Shown: positions 13,348 to 21,119 of the stretch, piece after piece | Layout: each line of letters starts with the position of its first letter | How positions within the stretch are numbered: the first letter of the stretch is position 1 | Source: a virus | Reading direction: 5' to 3' (one strand) | Length of the DNA stretch: 24,897 nt | IMG/VR virus record: IMGVR_UViG_3300025305_000130 | Location: 1 to 24,897 of that record | Program-made: the position numbers and the translations under genes | The notes under the pieces: model-generated | What the model was told of the DNA's origin: nothing | Databases searched by the model: none | What the model saw: only the letters and a program-made list of their open reading frames with translations

Positions 13348-15785
13348 TGAGAAACCGTACCATCAGATCAGTTCTTGCACGGCGCCCCATGTTTGCGAAT
13401 GGGGGGATGCTTCCCCCTGTGACCCAGACCCCGATGGCGGCTGGTATACTTAGTTCATCTGCCCCGTTGATTGAGACAGTCAACACTCAGCAATCTCCCA
13501 ATGGGAATGTTGGTATGTCCATGGCCAATGGAGGGGTTGCAAGATTCCGGCATGGTGGATTTCATAAATACCCAAGTCGCCCCATGTCTCCTAAATGGTC
13601 GCATCCAGATTTACCCTTTATCAGATCAGACACAATCAGCCTTAAAGATGCTCTTTCTAGAACTCTCGAAAGTGTGGTTCCGGGTCTTGAGACGATAGGT
13701 TTAAGTCCAGAACAAATCAGAGCACTTGCCGTGAGATATGGTCTCATAAGCGGTAGGGAACCGTTCCTTGAAGATTTCCAAGCCCCTGCCGAAGCCCCTG
13801 TTCCAGACGACAAGTTTGGAGGTATAGGACGAATATTTGATTTAGGAGAACCCCGAAAAACTGCCATACGACCCCGTGTTTCGGAGATAGTCGAGGAAAC
13901 GAAAGCGCCACCTTCAGCTTGGGAAGTAGCGGCTTCAGAAGTGCCTATAACTCAACAATTACAAACCCAAAGAAGTTATAATCAGCCAGGAAGACATGAC
14001 ATGAAGCCAGAGTTCTTTACGGAAGAGGATTTAAGGGCAGATATGTTAGCTCCAGTTCCTGAAGAAGGAGACCCTGATGCTGTTTCCGCTCTAGATATAT
14101 ATATGCAAACCGGGGTCAACCCAGCCGATATGACAATGGACGAAGTTAAAAAATTCCATGCAAGTCTTCCTGATGCCCCTGAAGGAATGGTTGGCTCTAA
14201 AGACCTGTTAGGTCGTCAAATAAGAATTGATGAACAGAAAATAGCCGATGCTCAAGCGCAAGATGCTGAGACTGTTACTGAAACTGTACAAGCGTCTGAG
14301 TATGATCCTCCTCCTGATGATCCGGGTTTTAGTACTGGTCCGTTAAGTTCACTTCCGGGAGTCATTGAAGGTGACATTGAAGAGGCACGTAAGTTAGCTG
14401 AAGAAGAAGCCGCACAAGCACCAGAAGTACAAGTAAAGAAAAAACCTGATGAGGTTATTACTACCACAGAAACAGAAAAAGTTACTACAGAAGACGGTAC
14501 AGGACCCGCTGGTGGTGCTGATGCTGGGACAGTAGTGGCGCATGTAGAAGCAGCAGCGGGTGAGCAAAAAGCTGATATTGTTGCTGGGGACCAACTCCCA
14601 CCCGCCGCCGCCGTAGTTGAGGAAACTTTCGCAAAGCAAAATCCTCCTGGCGCTCCCGCAAAAACCAAAGACCAGTATATACAAGAGTTCAAGGAAGCTC
14701 TCCCGAAATACGAAGGCATGAGCGAAGAAGAAAAAGGCTTCACCATCATGGAAGCTGGTCTAAAGGTTATGGCGGGTCAAAGCCCTAACGCAATAAAAAA
14801 TATCGCGGAAGGCTTAAAAGGAATATCTAAAGAGTTTATAGCCGACAAGAAAGCAAGACGTGCCTACGATCAACAAACAGGATTATCCGCTGCTAAGTAT
14901 GCATTAGAGAGAACTAATGCCGATAGAACTAGAATGCTGGATTTTGAAAGGAAAGAAAAGGACTTAGTCTATGTAATGAACCCTGAAACCGGAGATCAAA
15001 AGACTATTACCAAAGCTGATCTTCGTTCTGGTAACGTTCCTAAAGGATACTTAGCAACAAAAGACCCATATAAGAATTACATAGATGGGGTTAAAGCTAC
15101 TAAAGCTTTAATTGATGCTCAAGCAAAACTTATAGGTAAAGGCGAAATAACCAGTAAGTGGGTAAGCGTTGGAAAAGAATATACGCAAAATGCTCAAAAG
15201 GTTCTGGATTCTGTGCAAAGTAAGAATCTATTAGGACCCGCAATAGAAAGTTTATGGGATCCGAACATATCTATTACTGGCGCACAGGGCGTTATGGCCA
15301 CTAGCTGGAATCGTCTTAAAAATGCTTTTAATATGAAAGATGATCAATTTTCAAAAAAAGGTGAAGCACGTGAGAAATATATTAGTAGAGTTTCTCAAGT
15401 TATTGCGAAAAAAATTACAGCTATATTAGGAGAATCTAATAGAACTATTTCGACCCCCGATAGAACTCGCGCTGATGACATTGCTGGTGTTTTTGCAGAT
15501 TATTTATGGGACCCAACTTTTAAAGATCCTGATGTTTTAAAACAAAAAATTAAACAGTTATGGACGACATTGGACAATGACGAAAGATTAGGTGCGGCTG
15601 AAATGAATCGAATAGTAGAAACGGTAGGGACTTTAACCGTTCCTGGAGGAGCGAAAACGTATGCGGATGTTTTAAGAGGTACTGGGAGACATATACTAGG
15701 GACAAAAAAAGGCATTGGGTCAAAAGGAAAAGTACGGAAGTTAAGTGAATTTGGTTCTTTTAATAAAAAAGGTATTTTTGGATGA
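13347..15785 (+). CDS. Putative large internal virion protein (812 aa)
   Basis: I place the start at ATG 13347, sharing a base with the previous TGA (TGATG), rather than the TTG one codon earlier. The first 75 residues contain two related motifs, ARRPMFANGGMLPP (11-24) and SMANGGVARFRHGG (58-71). Such 'MxNGGxxxFxxGG' segments are frequent at the start of marine phage internal proteins. Residues about 270-450 are Glu/Ala/Pro/Thr-rich and probably disordered. The C-terminal third is helical and Lys-rich ('ARRAYDQQTGLSAAKYALER', 'EREKYISR'-like stretches, 'DDIAGVFADYLWDPTFKDPD'). There is no enzymatic motif and no membrane helix. Its stop overlaps the next ATG by four bases (ATGA). An ejected scaffold or adapter role is a guess. 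Confidence 0.5.
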   Translation: MRNRTIRSVLARRPMFANGGMLPPVTQTPMAAGILSSSAPLIETVNTQQSPNGNVGMSMANGGVARFRHGGFHKYPSRPMSPKWSHPDLPFIRSDTISLKDALSRTLESVVPGLETIGLSPEQIRALAVRYGLISGREPFLEDFQAPAEAPVPDDKFGGIGRIFDLGEPRKTAIRPRVSEIVEETKAPPSAWEVAASEVPITQQLQTQRSYNQPGRHDMKPEFFTEEDLRADMLAPVPEEGDPDAVSALDIYMQTGVNPADMTMDEVKKFHASLPDAPEGMVGSKDLLGRQIRIDEQKIADAQAQDAETVTETVQASEYDPPPDDPGFSTGPLSSLPGVIEGDIEEARKLAEEEAAQAPEVQVKKKPDEVITTTETEKVTTEDGTGPAGGADAGTVVAHVEAAAGEQKADIVAGDQLPPAAAVVEETFAKQNPPGAPAKTKDQYIQEFKEALPKYEGMSEEEKGFTIMEAGLKVMAGQSPNAIKNIAEGLKGISKEFIADKKARRAYDQQTGLSAAKYALERTNADRTRMLDFERKEKDLVYVMNPETGDQKTITKADLRSGNVPKGYLATKDPYKNYIDGVKATKALIDAQAKLIGKGEITSKWVSVGKEYTQNAQKVLDSVQSKNLLGPAIESLWDPNISITGAQGVMATSWNRLKNAFNMKDDQFSKKGEAREKYISRVSQVIAKKITAILGESNRTISTPDRTRADDIAGVFADYLWDPTFKDPDVLKQKIKQLWTTLDNDERLGAAEMNRIVETVGTLTVPGGAKTYADVLRGTGRHILGTKKGIGSKGKVRKLSEFGSFNKKGIFG

Positions 15786-18700
15786 CCCAAATAGAGTTCC
15801 CTTCTGGTGATGTCATAGATTTTGAAGACGCTAGTGAAGATCAGATTAAGCAGTCGGTCACGGTTCTGCGCCAGAAGAATCCTGAATTATTTGAAGAAGG
15901 TGAAGTTGATTACTCTACATTGTCTTTTGAAGAAATTGCAGCACGTGGTTCCAAGGGTGTTGATCAAGAAGAAATAGAAGAAGTTAAAACAACTCATGAG
16001 GGAGAGGTTAAGGACTTAGGTCTCCAGTACTTTGTTGGTCGTGGAGATACTGATGAAGAACGTCAGGCTCGTCTTGTTTCAGTCTTCGGAGAAGAAGGTG
16101 TCACCAAGGTAGGCGCAGATGATTTTGTACTTAACCTCGATACCATAACCGAAGACATAAAAGAGAAATACGGTCTTCCTCAATCAGGGACAATTCGTTT
16201 TAATGAACCCGGTCTTAGTTGGCAGGATGTATCTGGTTTTCTGGGAAGAGAGACAGTTCCTTTGGTGGCCGCATTAGGCGCCAGTGTCGCGGCTACCGGA
16301 TTGGGTGCTCCTGCCGGTATTGGGCTTGTGGCTTTAGCAGGGGCCGCTGGTAAAGCAGTAGATGAATTTATTTTTGAGGATATCTTTGAAGGACTACAAC
16401 GACAGGACACAGGCGATATATTAAAAGATGTTGCGCTTCAGGCTTTAATAGAAGGTGGTGGTGAAGGTCTTGGCCGTGGTGCAGGGTGGCTTATAAAACG
16501 ATCTTTAAGAGGAAAAGGCCCACCCGCTGATCCTGTTCGAGTGGCAGAACTCAAGGAAAATTACATAGCCCAAGGTATGTCTGAGGGGAAGGCTAACAGA
16601 CTCGCAACCAAAGCTTCACGGGAAGAAACAGCCGCCATGTTCAGACAGATGATCGACGAAGGCGCCAACTTACCGGCAATCACGGTCACGGGGAAAAGTA
16701 TACTGGGAAGAACACAGGCAATCTGGGAATCAATTTTCCCTAACGAAGCAGCCGTCTCACGCAATGTTGCGTATGTTAATGATGTTCTTAAAAAGCACCA
16801 ACTTGGTGATATATCTACCGACGAAGCCAAAAAATTAATTGCAGATACCGCTGATAGCATGGCAGCGAAACTAGCTCAAAGTATGGCCGATCCTGATCAG
16901 GCCATTAAACAGGCTAACAAAGAATTAAAGGATGTTCTGGAAAAAGAGTTCGATACCATCAACAAGGTGTTAGAAAGATCAACTGCCGGGTCTGAAGGTC
17001 TTGCCAGTGAGTTTCAACGGGGGATGGAACTTGCAACCAAACTATTCACTGCCCGGTCGAACACGCTTTACCGTAATGCCGATGACTTGTTAACAGGGGA
17101 AACAGTAAATTTACGTCCCTTACAGGATCAATTAAAAGTCTTACAAGGAGACCCATTAAGAGGAGGGGAACAATTAAACGGAGCCATATTCCAGCATATT
17201 TTAAAGACGCCAGATTTATCCATATCAGATATTCCAGCTTTACGATCAGCACTTCGTGCTACTGAGGCCCACCCTGACTTACTGGGAACTACGGCGGGAG
17301 CAAACATAAAAAAGCTACTGGATACTTTAGATACCGCTGTAAAAAAGAAAGAAGTAGATCTGGCTGAAGAACTTGAAAGGGGTCTTGGTGGCCGATTTGC
17401 AAAAGAAGCAACGGCAGAAGCTCCTGCACGACCTGTACCTTATGAAATGGAAGAGGGTGTTCATATTTTTCCAGGAGGAAAGGTTCCTCCTTTAGCAGCC
17501 AGAAGTCCTTCTGAAGTGTCTAACTTCAGAGAAGGTCTGGATTTACTTTCAGCCGCTAACAAACATTACCAAGAAGGCGCTGAAATAATTAATTCCGGTA
17601 TGATTCAACAACTCAATCAGCTTATAAAAGACAAGAACATGGTGGATTTTACCGCCATTGTCGGACAGGTAGTACAACCAAACCAACCCCAACTTCTGAA
17701 ATTCGTACTGGATGCTATTACGCCTAGTGGAAAAGATGTCAATAAAATAATTGAGGTTGGAAGGGCTAACCCTGGGTTTTTTGCCGGACTAAGTGAACGA
17801 ATTCGTACTGGGGATATAACAGGTGTTAACCAGGCACTGGACGATGCGGGGTTAGGATCTAAGGCACTAGAAAAAGCTGGGATCAAATCCGAAAAGAATT
17901 TACTCACAGTGCCGGAAGTCTTTGCAAGGATGGCACCTGATGACCCCACTCGATTACGTCTCCAGAATGATTTTGCTGAAACTCTAACCCTGTATGATGA
18001 GATGGCTAATGCCGCCGGTAGACCTGGTCAGTTCAGGGAAGGGTATAGAAATCTTATGGCCAAGAACTGGCTTGATAGTGTCATTAAAGTTAACCCCATG
18101 GATGACGGAACTAATTATAAGGCATTAGCGCAGTCATTTGATTCTCTTGGAACAAAAGTACAAAACGAATTATTCGGCAAGGAAGCTGGTCAATACCGCC
18201 AAATTATGAACGATCTTAAACTCCTTGATCGAAATAGTGCGGCAAAGTTGAATGAGTTCACGGGGGATATAGCCAACCAGGATGCAAGGACAATAGTGGA
18301 TACATTTAAAAACGTCATTAGACAATCTGAGGTAGAAGGACAAGATGCTTTTTTGAGAGCTATTAGAGGGGGTCCGTTGGATGCGGATAAGTTAGTAACC
18401 CACGTTTTGAAGAACCCTAAAAACTACGATACATTAAGAGCACGGGTAGGAGATGAAATGCTGGATTCTCCGGGGGGATTCAAGGATCTCGTCTTGGAGA
18501 GAATTGTATCTTCTGGTTTCCCAACCGGGAAAGTAACTTCTGATGTTGTGCAGAGTGGGGCCTTTGGACAAGCATGGCTGAAAAGTATAAAGGATTTAAA
18601 CCAGGCAGGTGCTTTAGAAAAAATACTGGGCAAAGAAGCGGTTGTGGATTTAAACAAGATAGCGAAAGCGGGAGAAGCAGTTTCAGATTCCGTATTAAAG

Positions 18701-19210
18701 GGGAAAACAGGACTTGCAGCGGCTGGTTACGCGGCTGGGTTTTCAACAGCCTTAATCCTTAATCCTATAGCTACCTTGTCTGGTGCGGCTACTATAATAG
18801 CTTTGTCACGTGCTTTACGATCCAAACCCATCCTTAAATATCTGTCTTCTCCTCGTTTGAGAGCATATGAAGCGGAGAGAGCAATGAGGGGTGGGGCTGA
18901 ACTTGGTAAAAGAAATATTGCTGCGGAAAAGGCACGGGAATCGGCTGTCAGATCACTCAGAACCATACTTGTAGATATGGGTTATTACGCAAGTGGGGTA
19001 GGAGGTGATATTCTTTCAGAAGAAATCATTGAACCTGCGAAACAAGAAGCAGCGCCTGTAGTACAACAAGGCCAACAAGCAATACAGCCTGTAGTTGATC
19101 AGGTTTCTCAACAAGTAAGCCAGTTACAACCTCCTCCCCAAATTCCTCCTAGAGGAGCGGAAGTTTTAAGAGAAATTGAACAACAGAAAATGTTGAGAGG
19201 CTATGCATAA
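15782..19210 (+). CDS. Very large internal virion/ejection protein candidate (1142 aa)
   Basis: The longest gene in the window starts with an ATGA overlap. The N-terminus, TQIEFPSGDVIDFEDASEDQ followed by IKQSVTVL, matches the 'xIELPDGxxxEFPxxMSDExI' segment often at the start of phage internal virion proteins. Residues 158-191 are hydrophobic and Gly/Ala-rich (TVPLVAALGASVAATGLGAP, 'GIGLVALAGAAG'), like a glycine-zipper hairpin. A second such segment lies at about 978-1013 (LAAAGYAAGFSTALILNP). The 780 residues between are mostly helical and charged. The C-terminal 60 residues are Gln/Pro-rich. No transglycosylase or protease motif was found. It likely corresponds functionally to T7 gp16 or P22 gp16-type ejected proteins; this is inferred. 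It overlaps the peptidase gene by one base (TAATG). Confidence 0.55.
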   Translation: MTQIEFPSGDVIDFEDASEDQIKQSVTVLRQKNPELFEEGEVDYSTLSFEEIAARGSKGVDQEEIEEVKTTHEGEVKDLGLQYFVGRGDTDEERQARLVSVFGEEGVTKVGADDFVLNLDTITEDIKEKYGLPQSGTIRFNEPGLSWQDVSGFLGRETVPLVAALGASVAATGLGAPAGIGLVALAGAAGKAVDEFIFEDIFEGLQRQDTGDILKDVALQALIEGGGEGLGRGAGWLIKRSLRGKGPPADPVRVAELKENYIAQGMSEGKANRLATKASREETAAMFRQMIDEGANLPAITVTGKSILGRTQAIWESIFPNEAAVSRNVAYVNDVLKKHQLGDISTDEAKKLIADTADSMAAKLAQSMADPDQAIKQANKELKDVLEKEFDTINKVLERSTAGSEGLASEFQRGMELATKLFTARSNTLYRNADDLLTGETVNLRPLQDQLKVLQGDPLRGGEQLNGAIFQHILKTPDLSISDIPALRSALRATEAHPDLLGTTAGANIKKLLDTLDTAVKKKEVDLAEELERGLGGRFAKEATAEAPARPVPYEMEEGVHIFPGGKVPPLAARSPSEVSNFREGLDLLSAANKHYQEGAEIINSGMIQQLNQLIKDKNMVDFTAIVGQVVQPNQPQLLKFVLDAITPSGKDVNKIIEVGRANPGFFAGLSERIRTGDITGVNQALDDAGLGSKALEKAGIKSEKNLLTVPEVFARMAPDDPTRLRLQNDFAETLTLYDEMANAAGRPGQFREGYRNLMAKNWLDSVIKVNPMDDGTNYKALAQSFDSLGTKVQNELFGKEAGQYRQIMNDLKLLDRNSAAKLNEFTGDIANQDARTIVDTFKNVIRQSEVEGQDAFLRAIRGGPLDADKLVTHVLKNPKNYDTLRARVGDEMLDSPGGFKDLVLERIVSSGFPTGKVTSDVVQSGAFGQAWLKSIKDLNQAGALEKILGKEAVVDLNKIAKAGEAVSDSVLKGKTGLAAAGYAAGFSTALILNPIATLSGAATIIALSRALRSKPILKYLSSPRLRAYEAERAMRGGAELGKRNIAAEKARESAVRSLRTILVDMGYYASGVGGDILSEEIIEPAKQEAAPVVQQGQQAIQPVVDQVSQQVSQLQPPPQIPPRGAEVLREIEQQKMLRGYA

Positions 19211-19656
19211 TGATGCTGTCGAAGCACTTCAGCTTTGACGAAATGACGAAGTCCCAGACCGCTGAACGGCTGGGGATCTACAACAAACCGGGGGATCGTG
19301 AAACGGTCTCTCTGAAAGAGTTATGTGAGAATATACTTGAACCTGTTAGAGAGCACTACGGAATCCCATTCAGCCCCTCGAGCGGCTTCCGATGTTTGGA
19401 ACTGAATAAAGCCATAGGCTCATCTGACAAGTCGCAACATGTAAAAGGAGAAGCAGTAGATTTTGAAATCCCGAAGATACCCAACACGGACGTTGCCCGG
19501 TGGGTCATGGACAATCTGGATTACGATCAATTGATACTGGAATTTTTCAAGGAAGGCCAACCCCGTTCCGGATGGATACATTGTAGTTATGTCGGAAGTG
19601 GAAACAGAAATAGCGCCAGAAGATTTGACGGACGAAATTGGGAAGATTTGTCCTAA
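19210..19656 (+). CDS. Peptidase M15 family muralytic enzyme (endolysin or virion lysin)
   Basis: This 148-residue protein has the full signature of Peptidase M15 (D-Ala-D-Ala carboxypeptidase/endopeptidase type, M15_3-like). It has SSGFRCLELNKAIGSS (58-72) and SQHVKGEAVDFE (75-86) with predicted zinc ligands His77 and Asp84. It also has QLILE (107-111) and GWIHCSY (121-127) with His124 as the third ligand. It should cleave peptide cross-links in peptidoglycan. There is no signal peptide, so release needs a holin or it acts from the virion. It could be the endolysin or an entry lysin; lying directly after ejection-protein genes keeps both open. The ATG overlaps the previous TAA (TAATG); a second ATG at 19213 is an alternative. 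The zinc-ribbon gene begins inside its 3' end. Confidence 0.85.
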   Translation: MMLSKHFSFDEMTKSQTAERLGIYNKPGDRETVSLKELCENILEPVREHYGIPFSPSSGFRCLELNKAIGSSDKSQHVKGEAVDFEIPKIPNTDVARWVMDNLDYDQLILEFFKEGQPRSGWIHCSYVGSGNRNSARRFDGRNWEDLS

Positions 19657-19759
19657 GTGCGGTTGCGACAAACCCAAGGTGTTTGTCCACGGACACTACC
19701 AGTGCGCCGATTGCAAGTGCGTCACCCATGGTGAATGCTGTCAAGGGGAGACCGCCTGA
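19589..19759 (+). CDS. Small zinc-ribbon protein overlapping the lysin gene (56 aa)
   Basis: A frame from ATG 19589 to TGA 19757-19759 overlaps the peptidase gene by 68 bases in another reading frame. The product has an acidic N-terminus (MSEVETEIAPEDLTDEIGK), then CPKCGC (21-26), VHGHYQCADCKC (33-44) and ECCQGE (49-54). Two CxxC pairs 18 residues apart around 'HGHYQC' form a convincing treble-clef or rubredoxin-type zinc ribbon. The stop shares a base with the ATG of the next gene (TGATG), filling what would otherwise be a 102-base gap. Similar 'VHGHYQCxxC...CCxGE' proteins recur, as far as I recall, in phage genomes. The partner and function are unknown; transcription or nucleic-acid binding is the usual guess. 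Upstream Shine-Dalgarno signal is weak. Confidence 0.75.
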   Translation: MSEVETEIAPEDLTDEIGKICPKCGCDKPKVFVHGHYQCADCKCVTHGECCQGETA

Positions 19760-20901
19760 TGGCTATTTCTAGGAAAGAACTCTTCACGAATTATCTTGCT
19801 GAAGATAAAGCGGCTCAAACTAGAACATTGGCAGGGTGGAGACAACATCATCCACATGGCTTTGATCCAACTACAACTTTCCAAATCGTACAACAGGTGT
19901 TTGAGCCTTTTGCTACTAAAGAACATCAGGGGACAAGGAATGCTTTTGTTTCAGGGGTAAGACAAGCCATGATGAAATATGGCATTTCAGGGGCAGACAT
20001 AGATAAAAAAGCAAATGAGATAAATGCTTCTATTTTCAATGTGCCTCTACAAGAACTAACCACTATTCCACAAAGAAAACCTTCACCCCCTGCCAAAGAT
20101 GACCGTAGGCCACCACAAATAGGAATTTCTACTCTTCAAATACCAGGAACTGATATTTGGGGGAAAGGAGTCTCATTAGGAGAAGGAAAAGGAATTCTTT
20201 CTATTGGTGGTGCTTCAACTGACACAGGAAAAATTCCACTTTTTGAGTGGCCATCTGGTCTTGAAAACGAGGAATTATCTGATCAACAAATTGACCCTAA
20301 TAAACTTCCAACGGGGGCTGGTGCAGGGTTCGCGTTTGATGAAAAATCTCCTCCCCTCCAGACATCAATTAGAGAGGAAGCTGCAAAAGGAGTTTTGGAC
20401 GACATAAATGCAAAAAAAGTGCTTCCTCTAGCCAGTAACGTTATGACGGGAGCAGATTTATTAGGGTTAATCACAACTCCTCCTCCCGTTAAACTTGCCC
20501 AACTGGCTTTAAGCTTGTTTAATTTTGGTCGTCAAAGAGAATTGGATAAACCAACTTTATTAGGGGGCGGTATAAGAAACCCCAATCTCTTAGGAAGTTT
20601 AGGAAGAACTTTATTAGGGGGTGCCTTTACCAAAAAAGAAGATATCCTGCCGCCCATTGATCCCAAGCAACGATTTGGGCCGGTTATTTCTGCTTCTGAT
20701 CCTCGCGCTTTCACATTAGCGAAAGCATTAGGGAGGGGAAGCTCTAAAGGTCTTCTGGGTATTGACCCCACCGTTGGACCCTCAATGACAATTGAAGGCA
20801 TTGCCCCAAGTCGTGGAGAAAGTGGACCTCCAACTGGAGAAGGGGGGTATTCCCCAAATGTAGGAATATTTTCGGGGGTAGATTGGGGCGCCCCATTTTA
20901 A
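19759..20901 (+). CDS. Hypothetical protein ending the structural cassette (380 aa)
   Basis: I use ATG 19759, which overlaps the zinc-ribbon stop (TGATG) and lies seven bases after AAGGGGAG (19744-19751); an upstream in-frame start at 19735 is less supported. The N-terminal 95 residues are helical: ISRKELFTNYLAEDKAAQTR, 'TTFQIVQQVFEPFATKEHQG', 'RQAMMKYGISGADIDKKANE'. The rest is Gly/Pro-rich with little predicted structure. It has one moderately hydrophobic stretch (LLGLITTPPPVKLAQLALSL) and repeated 'LLGGGxxxPNLLGSLGRTLLGG'-type segments. No enzymatic or membrane signature is recognised. It is the last plus-strand gene and converges on the replication cassette 11 bases away. A minor virion protein is likely from position; I do not recognise the family. 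Confidence 0.55.
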   Translation: MAISRKELFTNYLAEDKAAQTRTLAGWRQHHPHGFDPTTTFQIVQQVFEPFATKEHQGTRNAFVSGVRQAMMKYGISGADIDKKANEINASIFNVPLQELTTIPQRKPSPPAKDDRRPPQIGISTLQIPGTDIWGKGVSLGEGKGILSIGGASTDTGKIPLFEWPSGLENEELSDQQIDPNKLPTGAGAGFAFDEKSPPLQTSIREEAAKGVLDDINAKKVLPLASNVMTGADLLGLITTPPPVKLAQLALSLFNFGRQRELDKPTLLGGGIRNPNLLGSLGRTLLGGAFTKKEDILPPIDPKQRFGPVISASDPRAFTLAKALGRGSSKGLLGIDPTVGPSMTIEGIAPSRGESGPPTGEGGYSPNVGIFSGVDWGAPF

Positions 20902-20912
20902 ATTAGGTAAAA

Positions 20913-21119
20913 CTATTTTTTCTTCAGCTTCCAGATAATGTACGGTTCACCATTAGGTGGTGTCAGGGTAAGAGCTTTAGCAGTAGGGTCTGGCGGTCTT
21001 GGTCCAACCTTATGCCATCTGGCACCCTCTTTATACTCTTGCGCGGCGGTATCAAAAAATTCTTTATTGTCCTCATAGAACAACGTCACGTTTAAAATTA
21101 AAAAAAGTCCCAGTATCAT
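20913..21119 (-). CDS. Small protein with hydrophobic N-terminus, coupled to polA (68 aa)
   Basis: Read on the minus strand, the start ATG overlaps the polymerase stop by four bases (ATGA), which I prefer to a TTG 15 bases further upstream. The product begins MILGLFLILNVTLFYEDNKE: residues 1-14 are hydrophobic and could be a short membrane anchor or uncleaved signal. The rest is soluble, with 'EYKEGARWHKVGPRPPDPTA' and a basic C-terminus (IIWKLKKK). Similar short 'WHxVGxxxPDPxAKAL' proteins exist near phage genes as far as I recall, without known function. It is the last gene of the replication cassette. A membrane link for the polymerase or an unrelated envelope role are both possible; neither is shown. 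Confidence 0.6.
   Translation of the reverse strand: MILGLFLILNVTLFYEDNKEFFDTAAQEYKEGARWHKVGPRPPDPTAKALTLTPPNGEPYIIWKLKKK

Noticed and set aside
14252-14749. 165-codon minus-strand frame inside the 812-residue protein gene
   Set aside because: It is opposite the low-complexity Glu/Ala/Pro segment and made of Ser/Ala runs; no start signal or recognisable motif.
19735-19758. Upstream start for the 380-residue protein
   Set aside because: ATG 19759 shares a base with the zinc-ribbon stop and is well spaced from AAGGGGAG; the earlier codon has no such support.
20884-20895. Palindrome TGGGGCGCCCCA at the convergent junction as a terminator
   Set aside because: As a hairpin it leaves only a 4 bp stem with a GCGC loop, lies inside the last codons of the gene, and has just four T after it. 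A weak bidirectional terminator cannot be excluded.
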